Below, piece by piece: positions 1-8,221 of a DNA stretch of 64,000 bases; within the stretch, counting starts at the first letter, position 1, and each line of letters starts with the position of its first letter. The stretch comes from Methylobacterium sp. J-076 (GTDB lineage: Bacteria > Pseudomonadota > Alphaproteobacteria > Rhizobiales > Beijerinckiaceae). A program made the translations under genes and the position numbers. The notes below the pieces were generated by a model, which saw nothing but the letters and a program-made list of their open reading frames with translations, was not told where the DNA came from and did no database searches. The DNA lies in assembly GCF_022829405.1 (NCBI RefSeq), contig NZ_JAKSXW010000149.1, positions 1 through 64,000 of the forward strand, given 5' to 3'.

Positions 1-241
1 CGCCGTTGCCCTGGCCGCGGCTGAGGGGGGCCTGGTAGCCGTACTCGAAGCGGGCGCGGCCCGAGAGGCGCAGGCAGGTGTCGGTGCCGGGGATGTAGAA
101 GAAGCCGGCGCCGTAGGCCGAGCACACACGGACGAACTCGATCGGAACGGCCTTCTTCACCGGAAGGTCGGCTGCGTGGGCGGCGCCCATGGCGGCCAGC
201 GCGGCTGCCGAACCGAGCAGAGAGCTCTTCAAGAGCTTCAT
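1..241 (-). CDS. Porin, Omp2b-like (N-terminal part, cut by window edge)
   Basis: Outer-membrane trimeric porin of the Rhizobiales type, which forms general diffusion channels. Only the first 80 or so residues lie in the window; the rest runs off the left end. The start shows a signal peptide (basic MKLLKSS, a hydrophobic alanine-rich core, cleavage after AHA), then ADLPVKKA and a segment with Cys-Ser-Ala-Tyr-Gly-Ala-Gly-Phe-Phe-Tyr-Ile-Pro-Gly-Thr-Asp-Thr-Cys, the conserved disulphide-flanked N-terminus of this family. Three ATG codons are in tandem; I chose the third (241) because GGAG lies six bases ahead of it, but 244 or 247 are possible. The family call is firm, the exact paralogue is not. 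Confidence 0.85.
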   Translation of the reverse strand, partial: MKLLKSSLLGSAAALAAMGAAHAADLPVKKAVPIEFVRVCSAYGAGFFYIPGTDTCLRLSGRARFEYGYQAPLSRGQGNG

Positions 242-714
242 CATCATCTCCAAAGCTTCGAGACCCAAGATGCGGACTGCTCGGTGTTCCGAGTCTTGCC
301 GCGTTCTTTTATTTGATCTGGCCCGCGTCTTAATTGGCGGGCTCCAGCGGGCCGTCGCTTGGCGATGCCCCCGTGCAGGGTCACCATGTGCGAACGGGGG
401 GAGCGTAGCAACTTGGATTTGTTCGGGTCAGCCTCGTTGCGATCTGATGTTGCCAGTCCGCAACAATTTCCGAAGGCTATAGCCGGCAAAGGCTTGCGTC
501 CTGTGCATGGAGCTCGCCCCGGATGCCGGATCTGCCCATCGTGAGAGCAGTGTACCGGTATCCCGGCCCGCCGCGATGAATGGTTTTCCACTTCCGCGGG
601 GGGCTTCGACCGGATTTCCGTCCTCCTGCCGAGTCGCTTTGGCGCCCAATCGGCGCGGGAGGCGGTATGACGCCCGCCGCCGGCCCGGTTCCGGCTGGGG
701 GAAGATGAGAGACG
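242..714. other. Intergenic region between divergent porin and permease genes
   Basis: About 470 bases between the divergently oriented porin and DMT permease genes. It should hold both promoters. The half near the porin (about 250-520) is less GC-rich than the surroundings, as expected for a strong porin promoter and leader. I see no tRNA, terminator or convincing small gene; the ORFs here are short and have no family features. Confidence 0.5.
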
Positions 715-1602
715 ATGACAGCCGCCCCCCTGCCGATCGCGACCGCCCGCGCCACGTTCATCGGGTTCGGCGCGATCCTCCTGTGGTCGCTCCTCGCCCT
801 GTTCACCGTGGCCTCGGGGGGCGTCCCGCCCTTCCAGCTCGCGGCGATCACCTTCCTGATCGGCGGCCTGGCCGGTTGCGCGGGCTTCGTCCTGCGGCCC
901 GGGCGGGTGCGGGTCCTCCGGCAGCCGCCGACGGTGTGGCTCCTCGGGGTCGGCGGCCTGTTCGGCTACCATGCCTTGTATTTCGCCGCCCTGCGGCTCG
1001 CGCCCCCCGCCGAGGCCGGCCTCGTCAACTATCTCTGGCCGCTGCTGATCGTGCTGTTCTCGGCCCGGCTTCCGGGGGCGGGGGGCCTGCGGCCAGGGCA
1101 CGTCGCGGGGGCGCTGCTCGGCTTTGCGGGGGTGGCGGTCCTGTTGACAGGGCGCGATTCCGGTTTCACCGCCGCGGCGCTGCCGGGATACGCGGCGGCC
1201 CTGGCGGCGGCGTTCGTGTGGGCGGCCTATTCCGTCCTGTCCACCCGGGCCGGCGCGGTTCCCACGGAGGCCGTCGCCGGCTTCTGCCTCGTCACCGGCC
1301 TCCTGAGCCTCGCCTGCCACCTCGGCCTGGAGCGCACCGTCTGGCCGGACGTGCCCTCCGCCTGGGCCGCCATCGTCCTCCTCGGCCTGGGGCCGGTGGG
1401 GGCCGCGTTCTATCTCTGGGACATCGGCTGCAAGCGGGGCGACGTGAGGCTGCTCGGCGTCGCCGCCTACGCCGCCCCGATCCTCTCGACGCTGATCCTC
1501 GTGGCGACGGGCTACGCCCCGGCGACGCCGGCCCTGGCCTTGTCCTGCCTCCTCATCGTGGCGGGCGCCCTCTGCGCGGTGCGTGCCTCGCGGGTGGCCT
1601 GA
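715..1602 (+). CDS. DMT-superfamily (EamA) permease, YddG-like exporter
   Basis: Inner-membrane drug/metabolite transporter of 295 residues, the usual length for a ten-helix DMT protein made of two EamA repeats. Hydrophobic segments alternate with short Arg-rich loops through the whole length. The opening (FIGFGAILLWSLLALFTV) and a proline-rich GVPPFQLAA loop resemble YddG-type exporters of aromatic amino acids, but the substrate cannot be read from sequence. The ATG at 715 follows a purine-rich GGAAGATGAGAG stretch. The gene stands alone and converges on the cupin gene, whose stop is 8 bases beyond its own. Family call is good; YddG assignment is tentative. Confidence 0.8.
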   Translation: MTAAPLPIATARATFIGFGAILLWSLLALFTVASGGVPPFQLAAITFLIGGLAGCAGFVLRPGRVRVLRQPPTVWLLGVGGLFGYHALYFAALRLAPPAEAGLVNYLWPLLIVLFSARLPGAGGLRPGHVAGALLGFAGVAVLLTGRDSGFTAAALPGYAAALAAAFVWAAYSVLSTRAGAVPTEAVAGFCLVTGLLSLACHLGLERTVWPDVPSAWAAIVLLGLGPVGAAFYLWDIGCKRGDVRLLGVAAYAAPILSTLILVATGYAPATPALALSCLLIVAGALCAVRASRVA

Positions 1603-1609
1603 GCCGCCC

Positions 1610-2056
1610 TCACGACCGGGGGAGGGGGCGCCAGTCCGGCGGGGCGAGCTCGAACCCGGCGAAATCGAAGCCCGGCGCCACCGTGCAGCCGACCAGGGTC
1701 CAGGCCCCGAGGCTCGTGGCGGTCTGCCAATGGCCGGCGGGGACGACGAATTGCGGCCGCTGCCCGCGCAGGATCTCCGGCCCGAGGTGGTGGGCCGACG
1801 CGTCGTGGCCGTTGGGGCTGACACTGATGACGAGGGGCGCGCCGGCATACCAGTGCCAGATCTCGGCGGCATCGACCCGGTGCCAGGCCGAGACCTCGCC
1901 CACATCCAGCAGGAAATAGATGGCCGTCCCCGCCGAGCGCCCGTTGGCCTCGACGGGATCGCGGAACGTCTCGCGGTAATGGCCGCCCTCGGGGTGCGGC
2001 TGCAGGCCGAGGGCGGCGATCACGCCGGCCGCGTTCATGGAGGCGATGTCTTGCAT
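1610..2056 (-). CDS. Cupin-fold protein, DUF985 (cupin_5) family
   Basis: Small cytoplasmic cupin of 148 residues, full length for the DUF985 group. Family hallmarks are HPEGGHYRET near residue 21, TAIYFLL near 44, the metal-site region SAWHRVDAAEIWHWYAG (about 56-72) and the C-terminal VGCTVAPGFDFAGFEL. These proteins form a beta barrel that may bind a metal or small ligand; no reaction is established, so none is assigned. The ATG at 2056 has GGAGA about ten bases upstream; a second in-frame ATG at 2038 is possible. It is divergent from the RNase D gene and convergent with the permease. Confidence 0.8.
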   Translation of the reverse strand: MQDIASMNAAGVIAALGLQPHPEGGHYRETFRDPVEANGRSAGTAIYFLLDVGEVSAWHRVDAAEIWHWYAGAPLVISVSPNGHDASAHHLGPEILRGQRPQFVVPAGHWQTATSLGAWTLVGCTVAPGFDFAGFELAPPDWRPLPRS

Positions 2057-2215
2057 GGGCCGCGTGTCTCCGAGTTCCGCGCGAGGGTGGAGCGATGAGC
2101 TTACACCGCCCGCCCGGTGGATCGGCGGGAAAGTCGGGGGGGAGCCGCCGCCTTGTCCGCCCCTGCGGCCGGTGATACCCGCCGGCCTTTCCCCGACGCC
2201 GAGCCAGACCGTTCC

Positions 2216-2842
2216 GTGAGCCAGAACCCGAACGTCCGCCTTCACCGCGGAGACCTGCCCGCCTCCTACGATCCCGGTCCGTCGGTCGCCATCGACACCG
2301 AAACCCTCGGCCTGAACCCGCACCGGGACCGGCTCTGCGTGGTGCAGCTCTCCAAGGGCGACGGCACGGCCGATGTCGTCCAGATCCTGCCCGGCGGTCC
2401 GCCCCCGGCGACGCTCATCCGCGTGCTCGGGGATGACGCGGTGCTGAAGCTCTTTCACTTCGCCCGGTTCGACCTCGCGGTGCTGTTCCACCGGCTCGGG
2501 GTGATGCCCTCGCCGGTCTACTGTACCAAGATCGCCTCCAAGCTCGCCCGCACCTACACCGACCGCCACGGCCTGAAGGACGTGGTCCGCGAGACGGTGG
2601 GGGTCGACCTGTCGAAGCAGCAGCAATCCTCCGACTGGGGCGCCGACAAACTCACCCAGGCGCAGCTCGATTACGCCGCCTCTGACGTGCTGCACCTCCA
2701 CGCGGCCAAGGCGAAGCTCGATTCGATGCTCGCGCGCGAGGGGCGCACCGATCTGGCCGAAGCGTGCTTCCGATTCCTGCCGGCCCGGGCCCGGCTCGAT
2801 CTGCTCGGCTGGGACGAGGCCGACATCTTCGCGCACAGCTGA
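2216..2842 (+). CDS. Ribonuclease D-like 3'-5' exonuclease (short form)
   Basis: DEDD-type exoribonuclease of about 208 residues: exonuclease core only, with no HRDC domain, the short alphaproteobacterial form. Exo I is AIDTETLGL near residue 26 (catalytic Asp and Glu), Exo II is KLFHFARFDLAVL near 80, and Exo III is QLDYAASDVLHL near 152 with Tyr and Asp. It likely trims tRNA or other small RNA 3' ends. I chose the GTG at 2216 (VSQNPNVRLHRGDLP) because similarity to the family begins there. An upstream ATG at 2117 would add 33 residues of low-complexity sequence. Confidence 0.85.
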   Translation: MSQNPNVRLHRGDLPASYDPGPSVAIDTETLGLNPHRDRLCVVQLSKGDGTADVVQILPGGPPPATLIRVLGDDAVLKLFHFARFDLAVLFHRLGVMPSPVYCTKIASKLARTYTDRHGLKDVVRETVGVDLSKQQQSSDWGADKLTQAQLDYAASDVLHLHAAKAKLDSMLAREGRTDLAEACFRFLPARARLDLLGWDEADIFAHS

Positions 2843-3798
2843 GGGCCGGATGCCCTCCACCGCGACCATTGGCGCCGGGAGACAGCGTAGCAATGCTGCG
2901 TTGAAGCCCGTGTGAGGTTTTGCGGTGACGGTATCAGCCGCGGACATTGCTAGATTGCGACTGCCCGAGCTTAGCGACTGGGCCAGATCCTCCTCGCCGG
3001 TCACTTCCCGATCAGGCCGGCGAGGAGGGTCCGTCTGACCGCTCCTTCAGAGCCGATCAGACACCGCGCGGAGAAACCTCCGAAGCTCCTGCCCATCGTC
3101 GAAGACCGTGTCTGCCGGGGACGATGACCACGGCTTGCAGCGATCTTCTCCGGAGATAGAGATGATTTCGGAGGCGAATCTGTTCCGGATTATCTCTGGA
3201 TGGGTCCAAAAAGCTGGTTAAACTCGTTTCAATTTGAGAAAATTTCAAAAGCAGCTTGATAAGACTTCGAATCAAGTTTGCAAAAATCTAGTGAAACTAC
3301 AATTTTAAAAACCCAACGGTGACCGAATAGGCGGTGCAAGCGTAAAATCAGCGCTGACCCGCCGGGACACGTGACTGATTGGGATTGAATGCTCGGATAG
3401 CGAGACCGATGCACATGCGTGCGGCCACGATCTGCGTAGCCCCGATGCGTCGGTCCATCCGTCGGTGAATGATCTCTTGCCACGCATCCCTTCGACCGAG
3501 GTCGATAGGCAGGCAACGGAGAGGATCGACGACGGGATATGATGGAAATCAGCCCCTATCCGGGATCGAAAGCCGCTCGGGGGACGAGCTTGTCGGGACA
3601 ACCGCCGCTTTAGACCCCACTGCCGCCGATCCGAAGACAACGAGCCGACGGTCTGAGCTCCCTCGGATCGTGATTTCACGCGAAGCGAGTCCGGCAGCCG
3701 GGAAACCTCAAGAGGCGCACGGCTGGGGTGCTTCGCGCGCCGTGTACCGGTGGCACGACTTGCTCAGCAGCCCGATGCTGTGAGATCGGCCCGCGGTC
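2843..3798. other. About 1 kb with no convincing gene
   Basis: Stretch between the RNase D gene and glnA. From about 3170 to 3330 the base composition drops markedly, with runs such as aatttgagaaaatttcaaaa, unlike the GC-rich surroundings. ORFs of 70-124 codons occur on both strands, but they overlap, lack good ribosome-binding sites and have no recognisable family features. I see no tRNA, CRISPR or IS ends. It could be a decayed insertion or an unrecognised RNA. Confidence 0.4.
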
Positions 3799-3823
3799 GG
3801 AGGCGGCCTCGCGGGCCGCCTCC
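3799..3823 (-). terminator. GC-rich hairpin downstream of glnA
   Basis: Perfect 10-bp inverted repeat GGAGGCGGCC / GGCCGCCTCC with a 5-base loop, 8 bases beyond the glnA stop. There is no clear T-run, so it may be a weak intrinsic terminator or an mRNA 3'-end stabiliser. Confidence 0.5.
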
Positions 3824-3831
3824 GTGTCGCA

Positions 3832-5241
3832 TCAGAGCGAGTAGTACTGCACGAACTCGATCGGGTGCGGGGTCATCTCGTAGCGCAGCACCTCGGCCAT
3901 CTTCAGCTCGATGAACGAATCGATCTGGTCCTCGGTGAACACGTCGCCGGCGGTGAGGAAGGCGCGGTCCTTGTCGAGGCTGGTGAGGGCTTCACGCAGC
4001 GAGCCGCAGACGGTCGGGATCTGGCGCAGCTCCTTCGGCGGCAGGTCGTAGAGGTCCTTATCCATCGCCGCGCCGGGGTCGATCTTGTTGCGGATGCCGT
4101 CGAGCCCGGCCATCAGCAGCGCCGAGAAGGCGAGGTAGGGGTTGGCGGTCGGATCGGGGAAGCGGACCTCGACGCGCTTGGCGTTGGGGCTCTTGGTCCA
4201 CGGGATCCGGCAGGAGGCCGAACGATTGCGGGCGGAGTAGGCCAGCAGCACGGGGGCCTCGTACCCCGGCACCAGCCGCTTATACGAGTTGGTGGAGGGG
4301 TTGGTGAAGGCGTTCAGCGCCTTGGCATGGCGGATGATGCCGCCGATGAAATACAGACAATCCTGGCTCAGCCCGGCATACTTGTCGCCCGCGAACAGCG
4401 GCTTGCCGTCCTTCCACAGGGACAGGTGCACGTGCATCCCCGAGCCGTTGTCGCCGTAGACGGGCTTGGGCATGAAGGTCGCGGTCTTGCCGTAGCTCTG
4501 CGCGACGTTGTGGATGCAGTACTTGTAGATCTGCAGGTGGTCGGCGATCGTGGTGAGGGTGTCGTACTTCAGGCCGAGCTCGTGCTGGGCGCTCGCCACC
4601 TCGTGGTGGTGCTTCTCGACGGTGGCGCCCATGGCGGCCATGGCGGCCAGCATCTCGCCGCGCATGTCCTGCGCCGAATCCTGCGGCGGAACCGGGAAGT
4701 AGCCGCCCTTCATCTGGATCCGGTGGCCGAGGTTGCCGCCCTCGTAATCGGTGAAGCCGTTGGTCGGCAGCTCGGTCGAATCGAGCTCGAAGCCGGTCTT
4801 GTACGGGTCGGCGGAGAACTTCACGTCATCGAACACGAAGAACTCGGCCTCGGGGCCGACATAGACGGTGTCCGCGATGCCGATCTCCTGAAGGTAGGCC
4901 TCGGCGCGCTTGGCCGTGCAGCGGGGATCGCGGCCGTAGGGCTCGCCGCTTTCCGGCTCCAGGACGTCGCAGACGACGGACAGGGTCGAAGCCGAGAAGA
5001 ACGGGTCCATGCAGGCGGTGGACGGATCGGGCATCAGCAGCATGTCTGACTCGTTGATCGCCTTCCAGCCGGCGATCGAGGAGCCGTCGAACATCTGGCC
5101 CTCGGAGAAGAAGGCATCGTCCACCATCGAGACGTCGAAGGTTACGTGCTGCCACTTGCCGCGCGGGTCGGTGAAGCGGAGGTCGACGTAGCGGACGTCG
5201 TTGTCCCGGATCGTCTTGAGCACTTCGGCTGCGGTGGTCAT
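3832..5241 (-). CDS. glnA: Glutamine synthetase type I
   Basis: ATP-dependent ligation of ammonia to glutamate; cytoplasmic dodecamer and the main enzyme of ammonia assimilation. 469 residues, normal for GSI. Visible motifs: MFDGSSIAGW near 50 (the beta-grasp D-G-S-S loop), EAEFFVFDD near 131, the glycine-rich region NGSGMHVHLSLW near 265 and the ATP-site region KRLVPGYEAPV near 340. The adenylylation loop KDLYDLPPKE places the target tyrosine at about 398, so GlnE control is expected. In related bacteria glnA follows glnB directly; here glnB is about 3 kb upstream on the same strand with glnII and a toxin locus between, so glnA presumably has its own promoter in 5242-5389. Confidence 0.97.
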   Translation of the reverse strand: MTTAAEVLKTIRDNDVRYVDLRFTDPRGKWQHVTFDVSMVDDAFFSEGQMFDGSSIAGWKAINESDMLLMPDPSTACMDPFFSASTLSVVCDVLEPESGEPYGRDPRCTAKRAEAYLQEIGIADTVYVGPEAEFFVFDDVKFSADPYKTGFELDSTELPTNGFTDYEGGNLGHRIQMKGGYFPVPPQDSAQDMRGEMLAAMAAMGATVEKHHHEVASAQHELGLKYDTLTTIADHLQIYKYCIHNVAQSYGKTATFMPKPVYGDNGSGMHVHLSLWKDGKPLFAGDKYAGLSQDCLYFIGGIIRHAKALNAFTNPSTNSYKRLVPGYEAPVLLAYSARNRSASCRIPWTKSPNAKRVEVRFPDPTANPYLAFSALLMAGLDGIRNKIDPGAAMDKDLYDLPPKELRQIPTVCGSLREALTSLDKDRAFLTAGDVFTEDQIDSFIELKMAEVLRYEMTPHPIEFVQYYSL

Positions 5242-5389
5242 CGAGGCGTCTCTCCTGGCTTTCGTTCAGCCGGGCCGACCCATACAGCCCGGCTCGGCTC
5301 GGCACCACCCGGGCCGTGGGAATCACCCCGAAGCCGTGGGCTCAATGAATCCGCATCGGGCATCCGCGCGCTGCGGTCCGACCTCCAAG

Positions 5390-5674
5390 TCAGAGCCGAT
5401 CTCGCGTCATCCTCAGGAAGTCCTTGAATCCTTCTGCCGAGCGGAAATAAATATCACTGTCCGTCGCCGACCAAAGTCGCTGCAATTCCTGGTGTGTGAG
5501 GTTTGATTCGAGTATCTTGTCGATAAAATTAAGTAATTTAGCTCTTTTAATTCCATCATAGTTTTTGGTTATGCGGTCAATAATTTCCTCAAACGAGTCT
5601 CCGAGCAGGTAAAGATCCTGAATGAACATGCGACCATATTGTTTAAATTCGTCGGATGGCTGAATTTTACTCAC
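5390..5674 (-). CDS. Probable immunity protein to the adjacent RNase A-like toxin
   Basis: Small acidic/basic helical protein with no signal or membrane segment. Features such as LWSATDSDIYFRSAEGFKDF near the C-terminus resemble contact-dependent-inhibition-type immunity proteins, and its position directly behind an RNase A-like toxin supports that role. I chose the GTG at 5674 because its bases overlap the ancestral toxin stop (GTGAGTAA), the usual toxin/immunity coupling; an in-frame ATG at 5731 would add 19 residues encoded inside the toxin's C-terminus. Base composition is clearly lower in GC than neighbours, indicating acquisition. The immunity role is inference from context and moderate similarity. 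Confidence 0.6.
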   Translation of the reverse strand: MSKIQPSDEFKQYGRMFIQDLYLLGDSFEEIIDRITKNYDGIKRAKLLNFIDKILESNLTHQELQRLWSATDSDIYFRSAEGFKDFLRMTRDRL

Positions 5675-6320
5675 CGTCGTTTCGCGGATAGGCCGTGATA
5701 ATGCGATAGCCACGTACTCTTGTTGAATCATTTACGATGAACACGCCGACACTATATGTGTTGCGCATGTAAGGTTCCAAGCCATCTTTACTATAAGCTT
5801 CGCGTCCCGTTGGGTAGCCGAAACGCCGAGTTATGAAGATTTCCTCTGTTCTCCCTTCGGCTACCGAATCGACCTGTGCTGAATTCGCTTACAAAGTTCT
5901 ATTGACAAAATCGTTTGCAGCTTCGAATGAGGAAAATGAGCCGACGCGTCTCCTGACAGTTGTGAGAAGATATGTCCGATACTGCTCGTTCCGAACACGC
6001 TGCAGCATCTCTAGATCTGTCTTCTCCACATGCATTTTAATGGCATGGCTGCCGCCACGTTCTTCCTCGCGCAAATCAACGCTGTAGCGTCGGTCATCGT
6101 GATCTGCGACAAAGATAATTTTAGCATCATCTTGCGGAGAATCCTGAGCAGCTTCGCCTCCGTTCGTCCACTGGCCGCCATCTGGTTCGCCAGCCGGAAC
6201 GCGCGGTTGATTTGGGTTGAAGGTTTTGAGGAACAGTCCGCATTGAAGAAAGGCCACCTGCACCTTCAAGGCTGAAAGGCGCCAACGTTGCCGCTGGATT
6301 TTGGACGGTAACGATTCCAT
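5667..6320 (-). pseudogene. RNase A-like (CdiA-CT type) toxin interrupted by an in-frame TAA
   Basis: The reading frame opens at 6320 behind a good GGAGG, seven bases from ATG. It runs through the linker FNPNQPRVPAGEPDGGQWT, common ahead of C-terminal toxin domains in this group. It then enters an RNase A-like domain: VDLREEERGGSHAIKMHV with the conserved Gly-His and Lys-Thr-Asp, then SFSSFEAANDFVNRTL. A TAA at 5889-5891 ends the ORF at 143 residues. The same frame continues without further stop for another 73 codons (ANSAQVDSVA, RRFGYPTGREAYSKDG, YMRNTYSVGVFI, GYRIITAYPRND) to a TAA at 5667, exactly the C-terminal half of the family. So one codon, plausibly GAA changed to TAA, breaks the gene. 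No signal peptide; AT-rich, likely transferred. Confidence 0.75.
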
Positions 6321-6466
6321 CCCGCTGCCTCCGATCTAGCGGACCTATTATAGGATAATAGGCAGATTCGCAAGAAAAAAGGCTTGAGAAGTCCGACTCG
6401 ATCGTTCGATCGGCGCACGACTCTGTGATCGACTGGGATGGAACATCGCAACTTACGCCGCGCCAA

Positions 6467-6482
6467 TGGCACGATGCGTGCT
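6467..6482 (+). promoter_or_regulatory. Sigma-54 (RpoN) -24/-12 promoter of glnII
   Basis: TGGCACGATGCGTGCT matches the TGGCAC-N5-TTGC consensus at every key position except one T, with GG and GC correctly spaced. It lies about 105 bases before the glnII start. Rhizobial glnII is known to be RpoN/NtrC-dependent, which agrees. I could not identify a clear NtrC operator upstream. Confidence 0.75.
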
Positions 6483-6585
6483 TAGGGTTCGGCGACCGTT
6501 GCAAGGCGGCGTGCCGTTCGCCGGAGCCCCATGATCTGCGGGGCGCCGCGTCGACAAGGGATCGAGGGATCGGCGAGAGACCGGA

Positions 6586-7620
6586 ATGACAAAATACAAG
6601 CTCGAGTATATATGGCTCGACGGCTACACGCCGGTGCCAAATCTGCGCGGCAAGACGCAGATCAAGGAATTCGACAGCTTCCCGACCCTCGACCAACTTC
6701 CGATGTGGGGCTTCGACGGGTCGTCCACGAAGCAGGCCGAGGGTGGCAGCTCCGACTGCATGTTGAAGCCCGTGCGCCACTTCCCCGACCCGGCCCGCAA
6801 GAACGGCGTGCTGGTGCTCTGCGAAGTGATGATGCCGGACGGCAAGACCCCGCACGAGTCGAACAAGCGCGCCACCATCCTCGATGACGCGGGCGCGTGG
6901 TTCGGTTTCGAGCAGGAGTACTTCTTCTACAAGGACGGCCGTCCCCTCGGCTTCCCCGGGCAGGGCTACCCGGCCCCGCAGGGCCCGTACTACACCGGCG
7001 TCGGCTATTCGAACGTCGGCGACGTCGCCCGCAAGATCGTCGAGGAGCACCTCGACCTCTGCCTCGATGCCGGCATCAACCACGAGGGCATCAACGCCGA
7101 GGTGGCCAAGGGCCAGTGGGAATTCCAGATCTTCGGCAAGGGCTCCAAGAAGGCCGCCGACGAGATGTGGATGGCCCGCTACCTGCTGCAGCGCCTCTGC
7201 GAGACGTATTGCATCGACGTCGAGTACCACTGCAAGCCGCTCGGCGACACCGATTGGAACGGGTCGGGCATGCACTGCAACTTCTCGACCTCCCATATGC
7301 GCGAAGTCGGCGGCAAGGAGTATTTCGAGAGCCTGATGAAGGCCTTCGAGACGAATATCGAAGACCACATCGCCGTCTACGGCCCCGACAACCACATGCG
7401 CCTCACCGGCAAGCATGAGACGGCGCCGTGGAACAAGTTCAGCTACGGCGTGGCTGACCGCGGCGCTTCGATCCGCGTGCCCCACTCGTTCGTCAACAAC
7501 GGCTACAAGGGCTACCTTGAGGACCGCCGTCCGAACTCCCAGGGCGACCCCTACCAGATCGCCTCGCAGGTCCTGAAGACCATCGCCTCGGTCCAGTCCG
7601 CCCAGTCCGCCGCGGCCTGA
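6586..7620 (+). CDS. glnII: Glutamine synthetase type II
   Basis: Eukaryotic-type octameric/decameric glutamine synthetase, 344 residues, the usual bacterial GSII length. Visible: LEYIWLDGY at the start, WGFDGSSTKQAEGGSSDC near 42, the active-site WFGFEQEYFF near 105, GQWEFQIFG near 185, NGSGMHCNFST near 225 and RLTGKHETAPWNKF near 270. Unlike GSI it is not adenylylated, so it gives ammonia assimilation outside GlnE control, usually under nitrogen limitation through NtrC. The sigma-54 site at 6467 fits. It lies between glnB and glnA on the opposite strand and ends in a strong terminator. Confidence 0.96.
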   Translation: MTKYKLEYIWLDGYTPVPNLRGKTQIKEFDSFPTLDQLPMWGFDGSSTKQAEGGSSDCMLKPVRHFPDPARKNGVLVLCEVMMPDGKTPHESNKRATILDDAGAWFGFEQEYFFYKDGRPLGFPGQGYPAPQGPYYTGVGYSNVGDVARKIVEEHLDLCLDAGINHEGINAEVAKGQWEFQIFGKGSKKAADEMWMARYLLQRLCETYCIDVEYHCKPLGDTDWNGSGMHCNFSTSHMREVGGKEYFESLMKAFETNIEDHIAVYGPDNHMRLTGKHETAPWNKFSYGVADRGASIRVPHSFVNNGYKGYLEDRRPNSQGDPYQIASQVLKTIASVQSAQSAAA

Positions 7621-7645
7621 AGACCGACCGGTCTGTCTGAATGCG

Positions 7646-7673
7646 AAAAGCCGGGCCCTCGCGCCCGGCTTTT
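7646..7673 (+). terminator. Intrinsic terminator after glnII
   Basis: Eleven-base stem AAAAGCCGGGC / GCCCGGCTTTT with a 6-base loop, 25 bases after the glnII stop. The A/T arms make it usable on both strands. Confidence 0.85.
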
Positions 7674-7880
7674 CCGTTGAAGCATCTCCCGCGCAATCCC
7701 CGCATCTCAGGCGAAGCGCCCTGGAGTCGCGAAGGGGGGCGACGCCCCTACCGTCATTGCAGGCGAAGCGACCGACTGTCCTCGCATCCTCCGCGGTGCT
7801 CGCGAAGGCGGAATGCGTCGCGAAGACCTGTCGAGGCGTCCGGACTTGTCAGGTCAGACTTTCAGGACGAGGCCGGAGAC

Positions 7881-8054
7881 TCAGCGGCCGCGGGTGCGGT
7901 CGTCGTCGCGGATCGCGGCTTCGTGGTACCACGCGCCACCGGTCACGGCGGGGGTGGGTTTGGCCGCCACGGTCGGCTGGCGCCGTGTCTGTGCACGGCG
8001 GAACGCGGCCAGATCGTAGACTTTCGCGGCCTCGCGGAGGTCGGTGGCGCCCAT
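7881..8054 (-). CDS. Small hypothetical protein
   Basis: 57-residue ORF starting MGATDLREAAKVYDLAAFRRAQ, with no recognised family, signal peptide or membrane segment; the C-terminal half is Thr/Pro/Arg-rich. Support comes from a strong GGAGGG seven bases before ATG 8054. It lies downstream of glnB on the same strand (glnB stop at 8222) and could be cotranscribed with it. A longer version from 8138 is open but lacks that ribosome-binding site. Function unknown. Confidence 0.5.
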   Translation of the reverse strand: MGATDLREAAKVYDLAAFRRAQTRRQPTVAAKPTPAVTGGAWYHEAAIRDDDRTRGR

Positions 8055-8221
8055 CGTACAGCCCTCCAGGCTGTTGTCGGCGACCGGATGGGCCACCTCG
8101 TCAGGAGGGATGTAAGGTCTCGGGGCGCCGGCAACCATGGCTGGCCGCCCTTTGCCGGATATTCGTGCAAGTCCGAAAAGAAGGCAGCGGCCGAATAGTG
8201 CGGCTCAGCTTGCCACGGAAC

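Noticed and set aside
244..1905. 553-codon minus-strand ORF opposite the DMT permease
   Set aside because: Its product is low-complexity Arg/Gly/Pro-rich and is the shadow of the real plus-strand permease and the cupin gene; GC-rich codons make such long antisense frames common.
3229..3679. Overlapping ORFs of 95-124 codons in the rnd-glnA gap
   Set aside because: They overlap one another on both strands, lack ribosome-binding sites and resemble no family.
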